A stretch of 64,000 bases of DNA from Lotus japonicus (taxonomy: Eukaryota; Streptophyta; Magnoliopsida; Fabales; Fabaceae), in assembly GCF_012489685.1 (NCBI RefSeq), contig NC_080043.1, positions 3,412,501 to 3,476,500 on the forward strand, read 5' to 3'. The position numbers were made by a program, and so were the translations under genes. Positions 27,965 through 43,400 of the stretch are shown piece by piece. The stretch's first letter is position 1. Each line of letters begins with the position of its first letter. The notes beneath the pieces are model-generated. The model made no database searches. It was not told the DNA's origin and saw only the letters and a program-made list of their open reading frames with translations.

Positions 27965-29305
27965 GGTAGCGTTTGACCCAGCTTTTTTACGACTTAAAAG
28001 TTCCTTAGAAGTGAAAGTTGGGCCAAACACATTTGAGGATAAGTTCTTTGAAAAATAAGTAACTTATTTTTATTGAAGAAAAATATGATAAGTAACCTTT
28101 TAGAAAAAAAGGTATTAAGAGGAGCTTTTTTTCAAAAAGCAACTTATTTTTGTATGGAGGTCAAAGTGTCGTACTCTTACACGGTCTCTTTACCATCACC
28201 TCCCCTACCGCCACCACCTTCATCACTGTCGTCGCCGTCCCAGCCGCCGCCGCCACCACAACCACGACCACCTTCACCCTCCACCACCACTGCCACCTTT
28301 ACCATTAATCAGACTATTGTTGTCCACCACCACCACCACCGTCGTCACCGTCATCATCTCCGCCACAACCACCACTACCGCCTCCTTCATCACCACCTTC
28401 GCCCTCCACCGCCGCCACCACCTCCACCACCACCATTAACAAGACCACCACCACCACCACTACCATTAACCAAACCACCACCATCGTCATCGCTACCACC
28501 ATCGTATTGCCACTATTGTCGTCCCAGCCACCGTGACCACCATTGCCTCCTTCACCCTCCACCACCACCGCCACTACCACCTCCACCATTAATAAGACCA
28601 CTGCCACCACCATCTCCTTCATCACCACATCCACCCTTCAATCATCATCACATTTACCATTAATAAGACCACCGCCCTTAGCCACCACCACCATCGCCAC
28701 CACCTTTACCACCACCATCGTCACCTTCACTGTCGTTTTCACTACCACCACCAACATTACTTTGTTGTCGCCACCATCACCATCACCTTCTTCATCGTTA
28801 CCTTCACCTCCACCACCAGTCCACCACTTCTCCCATTAATAAGACCACCGCCCTCCACCACCACCATTGTTGTCGTCACCGCTACCACCGCCACTGCAAC
28901 CATCACCACCTTAATCCTCCACCAATGCCGCCACCACCACCTTTACCATTAATAAGACCTACCTACAACCACCACCACTGTCATTGCCTCAACCGTCAAT
29001 CACTACCGTCATCGTCACCACCATAACCACAACCACCATTGCCACCAGATAGCCATCGCCACCTCCGCCATCAGTATTAGATAATACTGACACCCACTAT
29101 CTACGTTATCTAACCCCTCTACCATCGTGTCATGTGACCACTCATTGTCGTAAATTTACAAATTGTAAAATAGCCTTTAAATCAAAACTAGCTTTTGAGC
29201 TAAAATAAAAATTGATAAACTTTTTCCTTTTTTTAAAAGCTCTTATTTTAAGCTTTTACTTAAAAGTAGCTTTTAAGACAAAAAGAAGTTAGGCCAAACG
29301 TCGAC
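27965..29305. mobile_element. ~1.34 kb inverted-repeat element filled with CCA/CCG repeats
   Basis: The left end GCGTTTGACCCAGC...ACTTAAAAG (from about 27969) pairs imperfectly with the reverse complement of the right end, ACGTTTGGCCTAAC...CTTAAAAG (to about 29305). This makes a ~32 bp terminal inverted repeat near 75% match. Between them lies an ~880 bp tract of CCACCA/CCGCCA with extreme C-over-G skew. In it the phrase CCATTAATAAGACCACC or close variants recur at about 28301, 28432, 28462, 28585, 28656, 28831 and 28945. No transposase is present. A target duplication is unclear (TTA on the left, TAA on the right). The long Pro/His/Thr open frames are repeat artefacts. Confidence 0.6.
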
Positions 29306-31586
29306 TAATACTTTTATTATGATATGCTAGAACGTGGATACAATTTGTTTGCTATGGGAAAATTATTTGGAACTTATTATCGATTTTGTCATAGGTGAAT
29401 TGGTGCATGGGTTCTTCACTCGTTTAAGAGCATTTTAACCCATCACATATTTTAATTTTTTTTGTTATCGATGGTTTGGATTAATGACCGGATACCTGAT
29501 GGATAAAGTGACTTCAAAGAGTAGAATCGACCCATAAACATACCTTGTCAAAACCCTACCATGAAAACCTAGTTGTGCTTTGTTTCTACACAACCAACTG
29601 CACCATTATGTCCATCGCATCGTCCCAAAACACTCATCGAACCAACTTGGCACCCCCTGTAAATCAAAAAATTGTAGCAACTCTAGGACCTGCAAACCCC
29701 ACTATTCCTCGTCACAACCAAGCCACCAATTTGGCACCTTCCTCGACTGTCTCCCTTCCCCTCTTTGTTAAGCCACTCATTGTGTATGAGCAACGAAATT
29801 CCAATCGCCCAACTATAATTGCATCACAACGTCGTACGACCATCCAACCATTACCCTTTTCCCTTCACACGCTTTGTCAATGTTCGCTCTATTGCACACC
29901 ACCACGTGTTATAACTAGGTTTTCCGATGCCAAAAGTGTCGCTTGCGAATGCTCAGAGCATCCTGAGTGGAATCGTTGCCCCCTTCATCTTTGCTTTGCT
30001 TTATGATTTCTCTATTCCCTTTCCTCTTATTTTTTGGTGTGGTGCCCCTTATTTTTAGAACTTCGCGTGGCTTGATGCGGTATGATGTGGGACGTGAGTT
30101 TGGGTTAGTTGGTGGGGTTGTGGCGATGAGGAAATGGTTCTGCATTGGTGGATTATGGGTTCAACGGTGAGGGGCTTCGCTGGTTAGAGGGGTGGTGGAG
30201 GGATGTGGTCTACTAGTGGGTGCAATAAGTCAAGGACAATGGAAATTATGGATCAATCTGAAGTGATGAGGATGCAACAATGGAGGCTTTGTAATGCTGA
30301 CTGCGATGGTATCGCCTAGTGTGGTGTCTCCCTATTTTGTTCCAGCAATGGTGTGAGGTTTGTGGTTGGCTAGTAGTTGTGGTGCTTAGTTAGGGGAGAC
30401 ATAGATCTCCAATGAGGTGTGGAGGTGGTGATGAAAATGAGGGGTTGGACTTCAGCGGTTCTTTGGTTGGGTCGTTGTGGTTTTTGCTAGGTTGTTGGTG
30501 GTTCTTGGCTAAGGAAGGGTGGTTATGGGGTCAGCTAAATAATGGTGAAAATGAGACTTATTTAGGTAATAAACCACTTAATGTGATAGTAAACTCACCT
30601 AGCGTGAGAAAAACTCACTTATTGTGGGAGAAAAACACTTTAAGGCCAGTAGAAAAAGAACCTCCCTAACGGTAAAAGAGGATCCCCCAAGGGGGAGAAG
30701 CAGAGCGGTACAGAGACTTCAAGTGATGAATGTTAGTGCGTTTGGTGTCCATTTTGTGTCACTTTCTAGAGTCCTAAGTGTTCTCCACAATGGATTCAAT
30801 TCGATTTTTCCAAATTCCCGAGCCATTAATGATGGATTGTCATGTTTCAAATTATGAGGAATACTATGGTTTAGCGTTGACATAACCTCAGCTCAATTTA
30901 AGAATCGTGGTATATAACTCCATCAATGGATAAGGCTTTTTTGGTACATCAATGGATAAGGCTTTGACTAAGAATATTAATTAAAAGAAGTTTAGTTTTT
31001 GGACTCTCTGTTTTCTAATTAATTTCTGCTACTTTTTACGCCTGTTTATATGAATCATATCCCATGCAAATGGAATATTTCGCATTCGACATAACGAATA
31101 TTTTGTGGTTGATTTCATAATTTTGTTTGCATTGAGTTAGCTGGACTAAATATATGTTTAGATACACAGTAGAAATCATAAGTCAAAATTATGATAGCGA
31201 AAAACATAGTTTAGAAGAAGTTGTTTTTATCTACCATGATTTTAAGTTCAATGATTTTGTACCATATATATCTAAATATGCACTAGTACTGGTTTAACTA
31301 TTTTTCAACATTGTGATATTCTTTTCTTTTTCTGTCACCATTGTGATATTGAAATGTTGTTTGGCTGCAGCAACTTGCGCAATTTTATGGGCAAAAGTAT
31401 TTATTAGTTATTGACATGTGTACAGAAATAATTGACACAAGATCCTAATCGTTTGTTTCTTCTTTTTTCTGCATGGACTTGTAGGTGATGATGATGGTTG
31501 AGTTAGCATTAACGTAGAGACAGGGACAATCAGACTTGCCTGTGGAGATGATGCTCAGTTGCACTTGTTATTTACTCCCTTTTGCT
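29306..31586. other. Gene-poor region, function unknown
   Basis: 29.54-30.86 kb is less AT-rich than its surroundings and contains several 60-150 codon open frames on both strands, none with a recognisable motif, so it may be an old unclassified repeat. At 30923-30965 the phrase CATCAATGGATAAGGCTTT is repeated in tandem. The rest is AT-rich spacer. Confidence 0.4.
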
Positions 31587-31777
31587 CAGTATCAGGATTT
31601 TCTCATGTTAAAACTTTATCATTTCATTTTCTGCAGTATCAGGATTTTCTGATTTTCTCATGTTAAAACTTTATCATTTCATTTTCTGCAGCAGGATTTT
31701 CTCATGTTAAACTTTATCATTTCATTTTCCGCAGGATTTTCTCATGTTAAAACTTTATCATTTCATTTTCCGTATTA
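31587..31777 (+). repeat. Four-copy ~45 bp tandem repeat with acceptor-like ends
   Basis: Four units of the form CAGGATTTTCTCATGTTAAA..CTTTATCATTTCATTTT(C)TG follow one another. Units vary in length because of the inserts AGTATC and TTCTGATT. Each junction reads TTTTCTGCAG or TTTTCCGCAG, which looks like a 3' splice site. No protein coding is apparent. Confidence 0.85.
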
Positions 31778-33069
31778 GGATGCTCTTTAATACTTCATTG
31801 GTCAAATAAATGTGACATTATTGAATATTTTTATCTAGTTATTTTTCATGTTAAATTTTGTATGATACTACTGACATATCTGGTTGATAATTGAGTTCTT
31901 TAAGTATTTGGTTGATTGTTAAGTTTTTTAAGCATCACATCACATATTGTTTGAGTAGTGTGTTATTGTGTATAGAAAATGTTTTATTGTAAAAAATTTA
32001 CCCACTGATTGTGATTTCAGAGCTTTGATAAATGAGTTACATAGCTGCTGGATTGGTGAAAAATATATATCAATTATTTTATCTGTCTCTCTTTAATTAT
32101 ATTGAAGAGTTCTCAATTCTTGACTTCTAGCCTTGTTTGATTCAGTTTTTAGAATGGATTTTTGTTTTAAAAATGAATATAACAGTTTTTCATTTTCAAT
32201 TTTTAAAATTAAAATGGCATAACAGTTTAGAAATGCTTTCTGTTTCTGTTTTTAATCTTAAAATTGTAATTTTCTTAATATTAGAAAACATCTAATTCAA
32301 ATTATTTTTTTCTTTTATTTTGAAAATCAATTTTCTACAAACATTCTGAGTACAGAAAACTAAAATTTTGGTTGAATCCCTGGGTTATTTTATTCTCTGT
32401 CGAGAATGTTCATGGTAAATTGTCAACTATATGTGTGTGTCTCTCTCTCGTGATGGGTTACGTGCCAGAGGAATTGAACCCACCGTCACGCTCACTCCAT
32501 TATTACCTGTAAAAATTTATAATAAGAACCTGTGCTGTGTTGTGTTTGGTTCATTATTAGTTTACATGACCACGTGAATCCAGTGAAAGAGAACAAATAC
32601 TGTTGCACCATGTGATGTGACATGTGAGCTTGAACATCAAGTTTTTCAACGTTTGACCACTTACCCAGTGTATTGTTTGAAAAAAGGGGAGTGGTAGATG
32701 TTATGGCAATAAGTTATTGGGTTTTGTCTGATTCTTTAATGGTTTTATGAATATGTATTGAAAGTATCAATTACAAAATTAAATGAAAAAAAAAAAAAAA
32801 TTAGGCTTAAATATGTTCAAGCTTTAACTTTTAAAGAGAACCCTAAATTGGTTTTTATGAGAATAAACATTATAATTGGACCTTAAAAAAGAAGTTCAAA
32901 TAGTCTAAATGATATCTCTTCTTACGTGTCATTATTTTTTCATTCAACTGTCTTTAGATCAATCTAGCCGGATTAGGGATGAATACGCAGAGTGTGAATA
33001 TATATCACTTTCAGTCTCTCCACTATGAGTACCATAAATAATATCAGGTAAAATAAGCTTAATTCTATT
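31778..33069. other. AT-rich spacer
   Basis: Very AT-rich, with A-runs (for example 32785-32801). I find no coding sequence, RNA gene or transposon border that I can support. A short block near 32450-32500 (GATGGGTTACGTGCCAGAGG) has higher GC but no recognised identity. Confidence 0.4.
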
Positions 33070-34170
33070 TTTATAACTTTTGTAATAATCTTAAAATGTA
33101 AATTGCATAAATTAAGCTAATGGGCCTAAAATGACTAGCATGTAAAAGCTTTTTGATCTTAGGGATTAAAACCAACAGGGTTTGATTAATCATACCTGGG
33201 GAGATACTCCATTGCAGCACTTCTAAAATTAAAAAAAAAACATCATCATCAATTATGTACCAGAGCTTTTGATATAATAAAGTCAAGCCATCAGACCATC
33301 CAACCTGAAGCTTTTGTGAGTGCATCTCGAAAAGAGTATCACACATATCCTCCTTAGTGAATGACATATTGATGATCTTTCTATGACCCTTAGTGATCCT
33401 GTAATCCTGTTAGTCGCAAGAGATGTAACTTCAACAATATTAACAGGGTTATAAGAGGAAAATAAATTCATAAAATAATCAATTACAAGCAGTATCTCTA
33501 TTGTCCTCCACCTCTCTTCCCCTGTCATCTGCAAGCTTTTTGATCATGTTACGCTTACACATTTGAGAGGCTTTTGAATGGAGAAACCTAGTGTTTTTAT
33601 CCCTATGCTATAGCCAAGAGGCCCAAGAGCGTTGGCTCCACATGATCAAGCAACAAATCAAGAGTTCTTTCCACTTCTGTCATTCAAGTACTTGTTCAGT
33701 TTGGGTCCTTCACTGAAGTTCTTGCAAGCTTACCTTGTTATTAATTAGCAATCTTTTATGGGATATCCTCAAATTTTTCTCGCACCCAACTACCAAGGGA
33801 TTCGCCAACACATCCCAATTTTGATAAGCGATTAGAACCTTTGTGACACCAAGATTCCACCTCCACCTCAAGCTCGAAGCTATACTTCCTCAAACCTAAA
33901 CAACAGGCTCTACACGGTTAATTCGTTCATTTTCTTGGTAAGTCTACACGATAAAATAATGAGATTATGATCATAATGTTACCTAGGGAGATGTGCAACC
34001 GCCGTGACCAGCCAAAGTTCAAGTCATTTATCAACGCATAATCCATCATCTCGTCAATGGTGTCCAGAGCTTTCCTCCTATTAGACCAGGTAAACCTGTA
34101 GCCTATACAGTGAAATAGTACATGGAATTTTTTCAATGTCTTCTCTAAGACATCAAAAGACAAAAATATA
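33070..34170 (-). pseudogene. Decayed LINE (L1-like): endonuclease and RT pieces
   Basis: On the minus strand, from high to low coordinate, the pieces are as follows. An endonuclease-like GYRFTWSNRRKALDTIDEMMDYALIND is at about 34110-34020. DKNTRFLHSKASQMCKRNMIKKLADDRG is near 33600-33510. A FTKEDMCDTLFEMHSQK...GWSDGL...LYQKLW segment is at about 33365-33250. SPGMINQTLLVLIPKIKK and HFRPISL follow near 33200-33120. The order matches the endonuclease-to-RT layout of plant L1 polyproteins. Several frame changes and stops separate the parts, and the catalytic YADD region is absent, so the element is dead. Confidence 0.85.
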
Positions 34171-35082
34171 TGACCCGTAACTTAAAAGTATATGTATAGA
34201 TTTTTTTTTTAAATGACTAATAACACTTTTAAAAATGACACTAATTTTATATGAAAACCTATATGGAAGGAGCTCCCAACTATATATGAAACCAAAATTA
34301 TTATGTGTAGTAGCACTATTTTTTTAAGCATTGTAAATTTTTCAATGCATTGTAGAAGCACTACTAAAATCACATGTTGCCATAAAATGAGGACTAAAAA
34401 TTGAAAAAAATGAGGACAAATTATCGGAGGCTATGTAATAAATACCTGTTTGTAACAAACAATCTTATTCAAATGTCTGAATTCTGAAAGGAAGGGAATA
34501 AGAATATCATATTCTATTTCCTTCCTTTCTTTCTTTCTTTTTCTTTTCTTTTCCTTTTTCTGCACTTCTTCATAAAAATTATTAATTAATCAAATCTTAT
34601 TTTTTCACAGAAAGAGAAAGAATGAGAGAAAGGTAAAAGAAGAAGAAGAGTACCTATCATCTCAATTTTGATATCATTCATTCATTCATGTCTTGACTTC
34701 AAATCTTCCTTCATAATTCTCCAGATCTCTCTCTTTCTCTTTCTCTCCCAGACAACAATTTCCATTTCAACCAAACATTCATTCATTTTCATTCAATTTC
34801 CCCTTTCATTGACTTTCTCCATTGAATTAGGGTTCCTATTCCCCTTCTCCGATCTTCAATGATCTACGCGTAAATCAAGGTACCCTTCTTCATTTTTCAT
34901 CTTTACAGTGCTTTCTTCTCTTTTCCCAATAAGAAATTTGAAAACTTTCTTATTTTCATGTTCAAAGTTTCAATTTTTTCCATTTCTACAATGAGATGTA
35001 ACTAGGGTTTTGCACTGATTGGACTAGGTTAGCTCTGAAATTGCGTAAAGATTGTGTCTTTCTTTGGTGGGGGGATTAAGGA
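34171..35082 (+). other. Promoter and 5' UTR region of the bZIP gene
   Basis: Upstream spacer, ending in a CT-rich leader from about 34505 (CTTTCTTTC, TCTCTCTTTCTCTTTCTC). The sequence AAATCAAG followed by GTACCC at 34880 and GGGGGATTAAG just before the start codon look like the two ends of a 5' UTR intron of ~200 bp. Pyrimidine-rich leaders of this kind are common in plant transcription-factor genes. Confidence 0.45.
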
Positions 35083-38306
<3,224 letters not shown>

Positions 38307-39818
38307 GTCTGCACATTATGATCTTATTGCTTTTAAATCCTTTTGTCTCGCGTCCTAGTGTCTGTAGGTTCCAGCCTTGTTTTATTTATTTATTCTTAAA
38401 CAATAGAAATGGTCCCTAGTTAGAGATTGGGAATAATGCTTTGCATCTTTGCTATGTATAATTCTAAAATCATTTGGCACCTTAGTTAATTGACTATGGA
38501 TATAGGGGGGTTAGGTTTATGTTTGTTAAGTCTGACTTAGTTGCTTTTTACCCTCAACTTTATGTTCTTGAGATACTTGGTACTTGACTTCCTTGGCAAT
38601 TTTTGTATCTGAGCCTTTCTCATAGACTGGCACTTCACCACAAGCACGGCTGATGTGATCTTCGAATGCTTTATTTGAAGCTCCATTTGCGGTCTCCCTT
38701 TAGGGTGTATATGTGAGTTGGGTTTTGGAGGGGAGGGGAATGAAGGGAAGGGGGGGAGGCTTATGAGAAGTTTCCCCATTGTCTGAGAGATTTTAAAAAG
38801 GGGGAAGGATTAGGGGTATTTCTAAAAACCCTCCAAGATTCCTCCAAAACCCTTAGTTAATTTGTTTAATCTGTCAAATTGGAGGGCTTTGGACTATCAA
38901 ACAAGGGCTTTCCCAATTAGTTACAAGAGGTCACATCGGTGAGTTCTACTTCATTTTGGGAAGCTTCTAACTGATTTGTTACTTGAGTTGTAACAGAAAC
39001 AAGTAAATGGAATCATACTGGTATGTTGCACAAGGCTTGACGCAAGGTTATGTGATAAGCTTCTGTTGGTTTGATTTTGTAGTTGTTAATGTTTTTACTT
39101 GGTGATTATAGTCTTCAAGGGGGTGTAAGTAGGTTTGAACTTACTCTTGAACCTGGTCCAACCAACTAAGATTTGTTAGCTGGACTCAAGTCAGTTGATT
39201 GTTGTTGAGCAAGACATATGGTCAGTATATTAGTTTGGTGAAGAAACCTGATAATCATCTAGGGAAACCTGAACCAAACCAACTTAGGAGAGCACTAGCT
39301 ATTTTTATTATTTTCCTCTATGTCTTAATCAAGATTAATTCGTTTCTCTTTCACCTGGTGTCCTATAGCATGTTTGTTTTGCCATCCATATTTCATTTTG
39401 CAACATTTCAATGTATGGGGAATCAGAAATCACAGTTTCAAACATGCCTTACGTCAAAGCAAGAAAGTAGTCCCGTTCCCGTTGGTTGAAAGTTGGAACG
39501 AAGTACGAAGGGTTAGAAGGGAAGTCATGTAGGAGTCAGTAAAATAATCTTTCCTGCGGTGAGAATTTTCTTATTACTCATGTAGTAATAATACTCCATC
39601 TTAAATCACAACTTCACAAGACCTTATATTTTTTTAAAACTCACAAGACCTTATATTTATAGTAAATTATTTCGAGTTTTAAATGTTTTTTAAAAATGAT
39701 AATTATGTACCGCAGGACTGGAGTGCTGAAAATTGTTGGATTTAGTTATGAGGGAGTCACTTCAAAGGTTGAAACGATGGTGATTGAGATTATATGTCTG
39801 CACAAGTATACCAAAATA
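38307..39818. other. Intergenic spacer downstream of the bZIP gene
   Basis: The first ~300 bp should be the bZIP 3' UTR. The segment 38700-38900 is purine-rich (GGGGAGGGGAATGAAGGGAA). No coding gene or recognised element is seen before the MITE at 39.8 kb. Confidence 0.45.
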
Positions 39819-40041
39819 GGCTTAATTGCACATTTGGTCCCCAACTTTGCCCTTCCTGCGAAAATCGTCCCCCAACTATGAAATAAGCAAAAACCGTCCT
39901 GGAAGTTTACACCCCAGCGTTGTCTTCCTGCGAAAATTGTCCCCCAAAAGGACGGTTTTTGCAAATTTCGTAATTGGGGGACGATTTTCACGGGAAGGGC
40001 AAAGTTGACGGACCAAATGTGCAATTAAGCCTACCAAAATA
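39809..40041. mobile_element. Mutator-like MITE with 10 bp target duplication
   Basis: TACCAAAATA occurs exactly at 39809-39818 and 40032-40041. The 213 bp between begins GGCTTAATTGCACATTTGGT and ends with its near-perfect inverted complement (ACCAAATGTGCAATTAAGCC), so terminal repeats are ~40 bp. The inside repeats CCTGCGAAAATYGTCCCCCA. A 9-11 bp duplication with long terminal repeats is the pattern of Mutator-like elements. No transposase. Confidence 0.88.
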
Positions 40042-40468
40042 TGATGTTATTTAAATCTCAATCAATAGTTGTGATAAATCTACACTCTAAATAAGATCAT
40101 TCACTTTAAAAGAGTCAAATCCCTAAAACGTGGTGAGGTAAGATTTTTGATGACCTAGACAATTCCATAAATATCCTGCTGCTTTAAAGACGGAAAAGCA
40201 AGTCTTTTACCTCCTGAGAACTGAAGTTTATTAAGAGGATAGCTGGAAAACAAACACTGCAACTATCAAAATAATTGAGGTGAAAAACTAATTTATAATT
40301 GTGGACACTAAAATTGTCTAAAATTGTATACAATTTTGATTTCAACTGGCTCTTAATTTTTTTTATACAATTTAACTATGAAAAGTTTCATATAGTTTTT
40401 TTAATCTGGAGAAACATATCAACATAGAAGAGGTCGCAGTTTGCTGATAGTACCACTACGTTGTGGTT

Positions 40469-43400
40469 CTACATGACTGAGTAACCCGGGCCTCCACCCC
40501 CTTCAGGCACTGTCCACTCAATATTTTGCTTTGGATCTTTGATATCACAAGCCTGTATATTGGAAGCAGCGTATTAAATAATATTTGATATTTAAAGATT
40601 AAACCTAATTGCAGACAGAAAGAAAAATGTTAAGCACGGAAGACTCATCTCAGTATAGAAATAGGTATCGCAACAGAGATTAGAATATAGACTTTCAACT
40701 TAGCTAAAAGCTAAAACCGTTATTACCAACTGTATTTTCTCTTCATTTATAGTAAATTCTACCAGAATAATATGTAAGATTTTAAAGATATATAGTAACT
40801 CAGAGACCACACAGGAAATTTCAAGCCTGAAAGTTAGGGTTCATTATTAATCAAGCAAAGCCATCGTTCCTAAGGGTAATTTTTTTTTTCCTATGGAGAA
40901 TAACATGCTGAGGACTGACCAAATTTCTTGTTGGAAAGGGAATGACATTATTATAATAGAATTCCAAATTTTGCGGAACTCACCAACGTAATAGTGGTGA
41001 GACGGGTCACAGAGGATATATCATAATGAAATTACAAAGAAATGAAGATATACAATATAAGTGTACTGATATAACATATATAACTTGATCCTACAAAGTT
41101 AAAACAGTTACCCTTATTTGTAGTAATTGTAGACTTCTAATTCTAGTAAAAGAATGAAATTAATTAAGACCCATAATCCTAAGTAAACAAAGAAACAAGT
41201 CAATATAAACAAGGAAATAAAGAAACCAATCCTAAACAATAATCAAAATTACCTTAAAATACTCTAAAATGTGATCAAGTTATTATAAGATATATTCCTG
41301 TGTTCTAACCGCATATAATATTGTACCAATAAAATCAAGCAATCCCCCCATATTGGTCTGAAAACTTTACCTTGCAATGCAAGCAGTTTTGTGCATTAAT
41401 ATGCAATTTCTTCTGATTCTGCTCATCTACAACATACCTATATTTGAAAGGGATAGATGGAAAATATCAAAATAATAATTCAAAAGCTGAAAAACCTTTT
41501 AAAAATCAAGCTCTAGTAAGAGGGATTACTCATATACTCTTGCAGGACAATATCGTGACTCAGGAGCAGCATACACTGGTAAATTTACATGTTCAGGAAT
41601 CTTTGGGTCCCTCAAACGAAGATGAGGAGGTTGATCATGCTCATGATTTGTGTTGCTTCTGCATATAATATAAACATAAGTGCCTAAAGACCAAGGAAAT
41701 GAGCTGAAAATTAGGGAAATGATCATAAATTGGTTATTCCTACAAAATTAGGATATCAAGCGTATCTGGTTATATAAATGAACTACTTGGGTTTCAGTTA
41801 GAGCCCTTTCCATTAATCTGAATTCTTATCCTTAATCTAGCTCCCTCTTTATGCTCTCTCACCTCATAAAATTCTTCTCATCATGTATTAGTTTGGTACA
41901 GGGTTAGAAAAAAAAACCATGCAACCTTATATCTGTGTTAGAACCTAACATTGAGCAACCTTGCTCGGTTTTTCCCATGCCCTTGTTTCATTTCTATAAA
42001 AATGATCACTTGTCTCAACTCTGAACTGTGAGCAACAGAAGGGAATTAACGGTCCAAAACCTGTGCAGAGAGGTAGGTACATCAAAGGACAAGACACCAT
42101 CAGCCTTGGGGTAGTGAATGGGAGAATGCAACTGTGCAGCCTGCATGAATGTCCAAAAAAATATTATACAAACATGCTAATATTGTTTTCTTGCAAGAAC
42201 AAACAAGTAAAACACATTAAGTAAGAAAAACACGCTAATCTCTCTATATATTAAATACGGGCACCTTTAGGCCGGTAAACCACTTATTACCATATAAACA
42301 TATGATATGAGGCAAAAGCAAAAAACTATCCTTGAATATTATGGCATTAATAGCATAGATTGCACATTAAAAAGAAACTTTCCCTCTATATTCCACCCAA
42401 AAATATCCATCATCTTAACTCTAACTTTCTAATTATTTCTTTTTGCTTTCCTAGTCAAGCATATTTGCAATCAAGATGTGCTCTAAACTAAACGGGTGGA
42501 AACATAGGTAGAATAGGCAGGGGACTTTACGTGATATTTTCATTCCTCCTCCCTCCTTCATTCTCTCTCCTTTTCTTTTTAATACATCTCCATTTTTTCT
42601 TCACATATAATGCAATACTATTACACGCATCAAAAGAATACAATGCTAACTTCAATGTCGATTTTGGGTATCAGTACAATCAATTGGTTTTAGCAGATCC
42701 ACTTCTCACGAATATAAGACAAGGCTAGATATGTTGTTGGTTTGTATAATATCGGAAAAAGATGGCTTTGGTCCCTACATTTTTTTTTGGTATGGGTCTC
42801 TAATTTTTATAAATCACCATAATTTAGTCCTTTTGGTCATGGTGGCAAGGGACCCAAACAACAACAAAAAATAGGGTCCAAAAACATATATTTCCTATAT
42901 GATAGGGACCCAAAACATATTTAAGCGATAAAACATTCAAGTTTCCATGAAGGCCTAAACAAAGGATAAAAGCACATTGAATGAGAGCCCAAATATTGAT
43001 TGCCACCAGACGAAGTTGTGATATGATGAAAAAAAAATGAAGGCAAGGCACTTCACAAAAAAAAGATGTGAATATATAAATAAATCATGATTCATGAGGA
43101 TAAACAGAAAGGACAATATGTTAAAATGTACGTTCGAAAATATCATGAATAATTTAATTATGTCATAATAATCCCAATCACTCCACCCCTAAAAGAAAAA
43201 TTAAAGTACCACATTCTGTAGATAAAAGAATTCATTAACAAACTTAACAATGTTGCTTACATTTGTAGCTTCATGATCGGGTTTACCATGCTTCAAAGTA
43301 ATAGGGTGCCTCCCCTTGAGTAAGTAACTGACAGGAATAACACAAGTGTAAAAGAACTTTGAAGATAAGAAAGGAAGTACATGAAATTGAAGAGTAGTTT

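Noticed and set aside
28073..28839. 196-codon proline-rich open frame resembling an extensin
   Set aside because: The frame is a CCA/CCG repeat read in one phase. It lacks SPPPP periodicity and a signal peptide, and an equally open frame exists on the other strand.
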